Shown one piece after another: positions 59,088-64,000 of a stretch of 64,000 nucleotides of DNA. Each line of letters begins with the position of its first letter. Within the stretch, counting starts at the first letter, position 1. The DNA is from Polyangiaceae bacterium. Lineage in GTDB: Bacteria > Myxococcota_A > Polyangia > Polyangiales > Polyangiaceae. The DNA is taken from contig JANXOF010000092.1 of the NCBI GenBank assembly GCA_025353725.1, positions 62,001 through 126,000 on the forward strand, written 5' to 3'. Position numbers and translations under genes: made by a program. Below the pieces are notes generated by a model. It was given only the letters and a program-made list of their open reading frames with translations, was not told the origin of the DNA and made no database searches.

Positions 59088-60626
59088 TCAGGGCCGCGGG
59101 GCCGCGGCCTCCCAACCTGTAATTCGTGCGAGCTCGCTCAGCGCGAGGTTCACGTCCATGAGTGCTTGAATATGATTGGCCCTCGCAAAAACGTAGACGC
59201 GTAAGGGCTCGACGAGGGCGCGCTCGTCTTTCGTCCCAAGGTCAATGGCGTCTTGCACGCTTGAGATCCATCGCTTCGCGCGATGCTCCGAGCGATCCCA
59301 AATCTGCTCTCGCGCGTTCGCTTCTACAGCCACGCCGTGTGCATTTTCGACCTCCACGGCCACCCCTCCGAGCGCGTGGCGCTCCATCGCTCGCGCCTCC
59401 TCGAGCTTGGCTTCGGCTGCGTTCACCCGGGCATTTTTGGGGAGAAGATCGAGACCCCAATCAAGGCCGAGACCAATCGACGGACCTGAACCATTGAACG
59501 GATCACCAAGCCACGCCGTACTTTGCGGCGTCGCGCTTGGCGCGATGGCGTACGAGAACCCAAGTCCAAGACCGATGTTCGGATAGAGCTGAGCCCGCGC
59601 AAAGTCTACCAGCGCGCGTCGACCGGCCACGCCTGCGCGCGCCATGTTCACGTCGGCACGAAAAAGGCGAGCCGCCGTTAGGTAGCGAACCACGGGGCCA
59701 AGGCTGGTTTCAGGACGCTTCAACGGGTCGTCGGGAATGTCGAACGCCGTCTGGACGCCCGTAAGAAAGCGCAGCGCCGCTACCGCAAACGTCTCACCCT
59801 TCCGCGCGTCGCCGACGCGAGCGAGAAGTTCGTCACGGTAGATCTCGAGGCGAAGGCGATCGGGCTCTTCGACCGACGCATCATTCACGGCGAGCTTCTT
59901 CGTCACTTTTTCGATCGCGCCGTCAAGCTGCCGAAGAATGTCCTCGGCAACGTAGAGACCGTCGCGTGCGAGCATGAGTCCGTAATACGCACGACGCAGA
60001 TCGGCGCGCGCTTGGACGCGGTTTTTCTCAAGGTCCCATTCGTTGACGCGAATTTGCGCCTCTGCAGCGCGCAGAATTGAATCGATTTTCCCAAAGGTAT
60101 AAAGCGGAATTTTACCGCTCACACCAAACTGCAAGAACGGCTGAAAGTCTTGCGCAAAGCCTTTGCTCAGCAGCGAGCGCGGCACGGCATTGTAAAAGAC
60201 CGAGCCGCCTAAGTTTGGCAATAGCCCCGTCGCCGCGGTCGCCGACCAATTGGAATACGGCGTGTACCTCGCTTCATCGAGCTGCGCGTGAACCTCGGCA
60301 AGACGCGCACGCGCGGCCCAAAGAAGCGGGTAGTTTCTCTCCATGAGCGCGAGGCACTCGGCGAGCGTAAAGGCATGAGGCTTCACTGTTGTGATTGGCC
60401 CGGAAGCCATCCACCCCGTCGATGCCGCCGGCGGCGCGGCACTCGTTCGCTTCTCCTCGCTCTTCGTGTCCGTTTTCGCCTCGACCTTCTCAAGGTCGAA
60501 GTCGTCGGCATAAGCCATCGAGGGCGCGATTCCGACGCACACGCACACGCGAAGCGAAGCCAAGCCTAGCCTAGACCGCACAGCGGCGCGGCGCTGACTT
60601 CGTGGACGATGGCGCGGAAGAGACAT
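59088..60626 (-). CDS. TolC-family outer-membrane protein (second, convergent)
   Basis: A 512-residue TolC-like channel with a signal peptide (GLASLRVCVCVGIAPSMAYA), a low-complexity Lys/Thr/Ala stretch, and two efflux repeats (AFTLAECLALMERNYPLLWAARARLAEVHAQLDEA; IPLYTFGKIDSILRAAEAQI; later RRALVDFARAQLYPNIGLGL). It is convergent with the first TolC gene, 100 bp between stops. I used the ATG at 60626 (MSLPRHRPR); the frame is open to 61091 but the extra part runs into the Uma2 gene. No MFP or RND partner gene lies nearby. Confidence 0.87.
   Translation of the reverse strand: MSLPRHRPRSQRRAAVRSRLGLASLRVCVCVGIAPSMAYADDFDLEKVEAKTDTKSEEKRTSAAPPAASTGWMASGPITTVKPHAFTLAECLALMERNYPLLWAARARLAEVHAQLDEARYTPYSNWSATAATGLLPNLGGSVFYNAVPRSLLSKGFAQDFQPFLQFGVSGKIPLYTFGKIDSILRAAEAQIRVNEWDLEKNRVQARADLRRAYYGLMLARDGLYVAEDILRQLDGAIEKVTKKLAVNDASVEEPDRLRLEIYRDELLARVGDARKGETFAVAALRFLTGVQTAFDIPDDPLKRPETSLGPVVRYLTAARLFRADVNMARAGVAGRRALVDFARAQLYPNIGLGLGFSYAIAPSATPQSTAWLGDPFNGSGPSIGLGLDWGLDLLPKNARVNAAEAKLEEARAMERHALGGVAVEVENAHGVAVEANAREQIWDRSEHRAKRWISSVQDAIDLGTKDERALVEPLRVYVFARANHIQALMDVNLALSELARITGWEAAAPRP
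59092..59109. repeat. Perfect inverted repeat at the 3' end of the second tolC
   Basis: GGCCGCGG, two G, then CCGCGGCC: 8-bp arms straddling the last codons and close to the stop of the minus-strand tolC. Such a hairpin could slow RNA decay or polymerase, but no U-tract follows on either strand, so it is not a classical terminator. Confidence 0.45.
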
Positions 60627-60802
60627 CACGGCGACGCCGACACTACCAAACTGGCGCCAGCGTAACCAACTGCGTCGTACGACCCGATTGAGAAGTCTCC
60701 TTGGGCCACCAGGCGACGAGGAGCAGCACGCGGAAACGCGGTGAAGTTTGTGCAGGCGTGAGGTCATGGTCCCTCGCAGGGTCGTGATAGATTGGACGTA
60801 CC

Positions 60803-61381
60803 ATGCTTGCGAAGGTCGCCCACGAAGTGCTGGTTTCGCGAGCCGACTACCTTGAGGGCGAACTGCAAGGCGTGACGAAACACGAGTATGTGGCCGGCGT
60901 CGTTTACGCGATGGCCGGCGCTCAAAGCGTGCATAACGATATCGCGGGTAACAGCTTCGCGGCGCTGCATGCTCGTTTGAGAGGCAAGCCTTGTCGGCCC
61001 TACAACAGCGACACGAAAGTCCGCGTACGGCTGCCGAACGAACTTCGATTTTATTACCCCGACGTGCAGGTCGCCTGCCATCCGAACTCACCAGACCAAA
61101 GCTTTCAGGACCACCCTGCGATCGTGTTCGAGGTCATTTCGGAATCCACGCGGCGCACGGACGAAGGCGAAAAGCGCGAGGGTTATCTCGCGCTGCCGTC
61201 GCTCGAAAACTATCTCTTGGTCGACACCAAGAGCGCACTCGTCGTGGGCTTCCGGCGCACGCAACAAGGGTTCGTGCGCGAAGTATACGCAGGTCTGGAC
61301 ACCGTTTTGGCGCTCGACGCCATAGACATCCAAGTACCGTTGCGCGAGTTTTATGAGGGCGTCGCTGGCGGCGCACGCTAG
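60803..61381 (+). CDS. Uma2-family (DUF820) putative restriction-type nuclease
   Basis: A 192-residue protein of the PD-(D/E)xK superfamily. Conserved features are DYLEGELQGVTKHEYVAGVVYAM at the start, a catalytic Asp in FYYPDVQVAC, FEVISEST with the catalytic Glu, and a Asp/Lys/Tyr helix in RRTDEGEKREGYLALPSLENYLLVD. The family is abundant in cyanobacteria and some myxobacteria and its role is still unclear; a nuclease fold is accepted. A TAGATT hexamer ends 9 bp before the ATG. A decayed relative lies at 20241-20741. Confidence 0.85.
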   Translation: MLAKVAHEVLVSRADYLEGELQGVTKHEYVAGVVYAMAGAQSVHNDIAGNSFAALHARLRGKPCRPYNSDTKVRVRLPNELRFYYPDVQVACHPNSPDQSFQDHPAIVFEVISESTRRTDEGEKREGYLALPSLENYLLVDTKSALVVGFRRTQQGFVREVYAGLDTVLALDAIDIQVPLREFYEGVAGGAR

Positions 61382-61460
61382 TCGAAGTGTGCGCCGAACG
61401 TGCACGCTGCGCACCGTTGCGTTAGAAGCCTACGCCAACCAACGTGGGAAAGGGCGGCAC

Positions 61461-62612
61461 CTACGTGACGTCGCTGGCGGAAGGTGTGTAGATGAAACCC
61501 TCCTGCTGGAACACACACAAGCGATTGCCACCACGGCGCTTCGCCTCGAAGAGCGCGGCTTCGATCCCCGTGAGAAGCGCATCTTTCGTCCGCACATCAC
61601 GGCTCGGAAAGAGCGCCACTCCTAGCGATGCCGTCACTTTGATCTCGCTCACTGCTTCACCAATTTCGTTGGATTCCGCAGCTTTCCCAGAAACCGCTCG
61701 GCCGTCGACGCTGAAGTTCTTTTGTGAGATGTCACGCCAGATACGCGAAGCGACAACGAGCGACCCGGCAAAGTGCGTCGCGGGCAACATGACGAAAAAC
61801 TCGTCACCGCCGTAGCGGGCGACGACGTCTGTGTCGCGAATCGACTTCCGAATCACATCGGCCACACCCGAAAGCACGACGTCGCCGAACGAGCGCCCAC
61901 CGCGTTCGTTTTGGACCTTCAACTGGTCGACATCGAGAATGCAGCACGCGAGTGGCTCGGCGTGCTTTTCGGCGCGTGCAAATTCGACACTCAGGCGTTC
62001 GTGAAGGTAGAGAAACGAGCGAGCCCCCGTCACTTCATCGTAGCCGCGCAAGCGTTCAAGGCTTTCGCGCGCCGCGCGCAGGCGATCGTGAGCGCGCTTC
62101 GTTCGCACGGCCGACGAGACGCAACGCAGAAGCTCAGTCTCTTCGAACGGCTTGCATACATACGCATCCGCTCCGATCTTCAACGCCTCGACGCGACTCC
62201 TCGCATCGGTCTTCGCGAACATGAGTGCCACCGAGACGAAAGCGTCGGCGCGCAAACCCTTGATCGTACGACAGGCGTCCACCCCGTTCACGCGTGGCAT
62301 CACGGCATCGAGCAGCACGAGGTCGAGACCGCCGCGCGCGAAACGAGCGATAGCCTCCTGTCCGTCCGACGCCGTATCCACCTCGTAACCGCTCGCACGG
62401 AGAGTCGACGCAATAAGCCCGCGCGTCGCGGCATCGTCGTCCGCCACGAGCACGCGCGCCGGCTCGAGGCCAACGGCGTCGTGCAGATTCGCGCGGTCGC
62501 GTGCGGCGGCGCCCGCGGCCATTCCAGCACGTAACATCGTCGACTCACGCTCGGCACTCGAAGGAACCGCCGCAGCCAAAGGCGCGTCGCTCGTCGTCGG
62601 CTCGTCCCTCAT
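61461..62612 (-). CDS. Response regulator with GGDEF domain (diguanylate cyclase)
   Basis: A 383-residue protein. The receiver domain (about residues 50-170) has acidic pocket DDD, phospho-acceptor Asp in LVLLDAVMPRVNG and the Lys in CKPF, but the switch Ser/Thr position is Phe (ALMFAKTD). A GGDEF domain follows with YGGDEFFV intact and an inhibitory-site RxxD (RDTD) five residues upstream, so it can make c-di-GMP and be feedback-inhibited. The metal/substrate segment DVDQLKVQNERGG is divergent from DxDxFKxxND. The first 45 residues are Ala/Ser-rich. The ATG at 62612 begins 29 bp after the mutY stop on the same strand. Confidence 0.9.
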   Translation of the reverse strand: MRDEPTTSDAPLAAAVPSSAERESTMLRAGMAAGAAARDRANLHDAVGLEPARVLVADDDAATRGLIASTLRASGYEVDTASDGQEAIARFARGGLDLVLLDAVMPRVNGVDACRTIKGLRADAFVSVALMFAKTDARSRVEALKIGADAYVCKPFEETELLRCVSSAVRTKRAHDRLRAARESLERLRGYDEVTGARSFLYLHERLSVEFARAEKHAEPLACCILDVDQLKVQNERGGRSFGDVVLSGVADVIRKSIRDTDVVARYGGDEFFVMLPATHFAGSLVVASRIWRDISQKNFSVDGRAVSGKAAESNEIGEAVSEIKVTASLGVALFPSRDVRTKDALLTGIEAALFEAKRRGGNRLCVFQQEGFIYTPSASDVT

Positions 62613-62640
62613 CGCGTCACGGAAGGCGCTAACGTTCGCG

Positions 62641-63831
62641 TCACGTGCGGGGCCGTCGTTTGGTGCCGGGGGGCGTTGGACATTCCGATTCCTCGCGGCA
62701 AGCCTCGGCCAAGATCTTACGCGCAAGCGTGGAGAATCCAAGCGTTTCGATGTCCGCTACGGCGACGACTCGCACGGCGTCGTATCCAGAGTCTGGGGGG
62801 ATGTCGTTCGCGCGAATCGCCCCCGCGAGAAGTCCGCGGGAGACGTCGACCGTAAGCTTGCGGTGCGAAAGGACATGCGCCACCGACCCCACGCGCGTGA
62901 GATTCGCCACGGGCACCCAGGCCTGAAGTCGGGCACGCGCTTCGGCAGGGCCGTCGCCCTCGGCAGAGGGTGGTTCCCACAGTCCCCCAAACGTGAGCTC
63001 ACGACGCCGACGCGCGAGGAGGATCGCGCCATCGGAAGGCCGCGTCGCCACAATGGCTTGTACGCGCCGCAAAAGTGGCGCCTTCTTGCCGGAAAGGAAC
63101 GGCAGCTCGGCGACGCGCCCCGTCGCTCGGGCGCGGCAAACCGACGCGAGAGGGCATACCTCGCACGATGGCGACCGGGGCGTACACACGGTGGCGCCGA
63201 GCTCCATGAGGGCCTGGTTCCACCCACCAGGGTCGCGCGGGGCCACGAGCCTGTCCGCGAGCGCTTCCGCCGTTCGCATGCCACGCTTTCGCATGTCCTC
63301 CTCGATCGAGAAAAGCCGTGCGAAGACCCGCGCGACGTTACCGTCAACCAAGCCTACGGGCTGACCAAAAGCGATGCTTGCGATAGCTCCGGCCGTGTAG
63401 CGCCCTATCCCGGGCACGCCGAGCAAACCGTCTCGGCTCGCGGGAAGCGAACCGCCACTCGCGGCCACGGTTCGTACTCCTTCGAGTAAGAACCGCGCAC
63501 GCCTGTAGTAGCCAAGCCCACTCCACGCCGCGAGGACATCGTCCGCCGGAGCCTCTGCGAGCGCCATCGCGGTCGGGAACTTCGACATAAAGCGCTCGAA
63601 GTAGGGAATGACCGTGTCGACTCGGGTTTGCTGGAGCATGATTTCGCTCACCCAAATGGCATACGGGTCGCGTGTTCGGCGCCATGGCAAGTCGCGGCGG
63701 CAAGAATCATACCAACGCAAGAGCGTTTCTTGAAGATGAGCGACTTGCCCCGAGGTCAGCGCGATCGCATCCTTGGTGACCGTGAGCAAACCTCTTCCCT
63801 CTCCTGGTGTTCCTGCGGTCTTGTCCTTCAT
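62641..63831 (-). CDS. mutY: A/G-specific adenine DNA glycosylase
   Basis: A 396-residue MutY. The HhH-GPD core has the catalytic Glu in WVSEIMLQQTRVD, the hairpin GVPGIGRYTAGAI and catalytic Asp in GLVDGNVARVFA. Four cysteines in C-x6-C-x2-C-x5-C spacing follow, then the C-terminal NUDIX-like domain that recognises 8-oxoG. It removes adenine mispaired with 8-oxoG. The ATG at 63831 gives the longest form and overlaps the divergent small gene; a TTG at 63789 is a possible shorter start. Downstream is the REC-GGDEF gene. Confidence 0.94.
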   Translation of the reverse strand: MKDKTAGTPGEGRGLLTVTKDAIALTSGQVAHLQETLLRWYDSCRRDLPWRRTRDPYAIWVSEIMLQQTRVDTVIPYFERFMSKFPTAMALAEAPADDVLAAWSGLGYYRRARFLLEGVRTVAASGGSLPASRDGLLGVPGIGRYTAGAIASIAFGQPVGLVDGNVARVFARLFSIEEDMRKRGMRTAEALADRLVAPRDPGGWNQALMELGATVCTPRSPSCEVCPLASVCRARATGRVAELPFLSGKKAPLLRRVQAIVATRPSDGAILLARRRRELTFGGLWEPPSAEGDGPAEARARLQAWVPVANLTRVGSVAHVLSHRKLTVDVSRGLLAGAIRANDIPPDSGYDAVRVVAVADIETLGFSTLARKILAEACREESECPTPPGTKRRPRT

Positions 63832-63994
63832 CGTTCCCGGCGTCGGGCAGATCTACAACGGAGCCTTTCTCCGCGGGGTATTTTGGTTGATCGTCACGCC
63901 AGGCCTTTGGGTTGGCTCAGGAGGTACGCTGGGGTGGATTTGCCACCTTGTCGCCGCCTGCACGGCGTACACCTACGCGAAAAGAATGAGCTAG
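63776..63994 (+). CDS. Small TM2-like membrane protein
   Basis: About 72 residues with two hydrophobic segments (VPAVLSFIVPGVGQIYNGAF and FWLIVTPGLWVG / LGWICHLVAACTAYTYA). The PGVGQIYNG turn between helices is the hallmark of TM2-domain and related small membrane proteins. Starts are GTG at 63776 or 63782 (or TTG at 63773). It diverges from mutY and the two 5' ends overlap by up to about 55 bp. It ends 6 bp from the window edge, so it is complete. Function unknown. Confidence 0.7.
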   Translation: MTVSKPLPSPGVPAVLSFIVPGVGQIYNGAFLRGVFWLIVTPGLWVGSGGTLGWICHLVAACTAYTYAKRMS

Positions 63995-64000
63995 TTCTCT

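Overview
This is a chromosomal window of roughly 60-65 % GC from a Gram-negative bacterium, most likely a myxobacterium (phylum Myxococcota, probably class Polyangiia). The evidence is the family mix: a Ser/Thr kinase next to a PEGA/TPR protein, a protein with the MopE-type metal-binding motif, a secreted caspase-like protein under an ECF sigma factor, many lipoproteins, BamA and a lipid A-type acyltransferase, together with core genes (gyrA, parC, parE, rpsP, trmD, bamA). I cannot resolve the genus. I saw no tRNA, rRNA, CRISPR array or insertion sequence.

Layout. 1-6.1 kb: 3' part of an M3 metallopeptidase, then a minus-strand kinase / PEGA-TPR / orphan solute-binding lipoprotein set. 6.3-10.2 kb: an unknown membrane protein and two translationally coupled ArsA-like ATPases. 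10.2-13.1 kb: zinc-ribbon miniprotein, large Cys-rich exported protein, acyl-CoA thioesterase. 13.1-18.4 kb: two ECF sigma modules, one with an NrsF-type membrane anti-sigma factor and one with a zinc-finger anti-sigma factor and a caspase/beta-barrel fusion. 18.4-21.4 kb: small lipoproteins and a broken Uma2 nuclease gene. 21.7-33.3 kb: parE, parC, an MFS transporter, bamA and gyrA. 33.3-38.6 kb: nth, meaB, an asparagine synthetase and an acyltransferase-3 membrane protein. 38.6-47.6 kb: a gene-poor kilobase, a TPR protein, queG, an RNA methyltransferase, the rpsP-khpA-rimM-trmD-SPOUT operon with a good sigma70 promoter, and a GH13 amylase lipoprotein. 47.1-51.5 kb: an inactive/active M16 peptidase pair with a small SCP2-like protein, divergent from a lipid A acyltransferase-like gene. 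51.6-57.3 kb: a J-domain/TPR protein, a short DnaK, an uncharacterised protein and a TPR protein. 57.4-64 kb: two convergent TolC proteins, an intact Uma2 protein, a REC-GGDEF protein, mutY and a small membrane protein.

How the genes fit together. Many same-strand pairs overlap by 1-4 bases, so coupled translation is common. The most unusual local system is the DnaK cluster: a hand alignment shows that an about 49-residue domain at the N terminus of the J-domain protein recurs at the C terminus of the protein encoded after dnaK, suggesting a dedicated chaperone module. The second is the sigma / anti-sigma / caspase operon, whose last product appears to carry its own C-terminal outer-membrane barrel.
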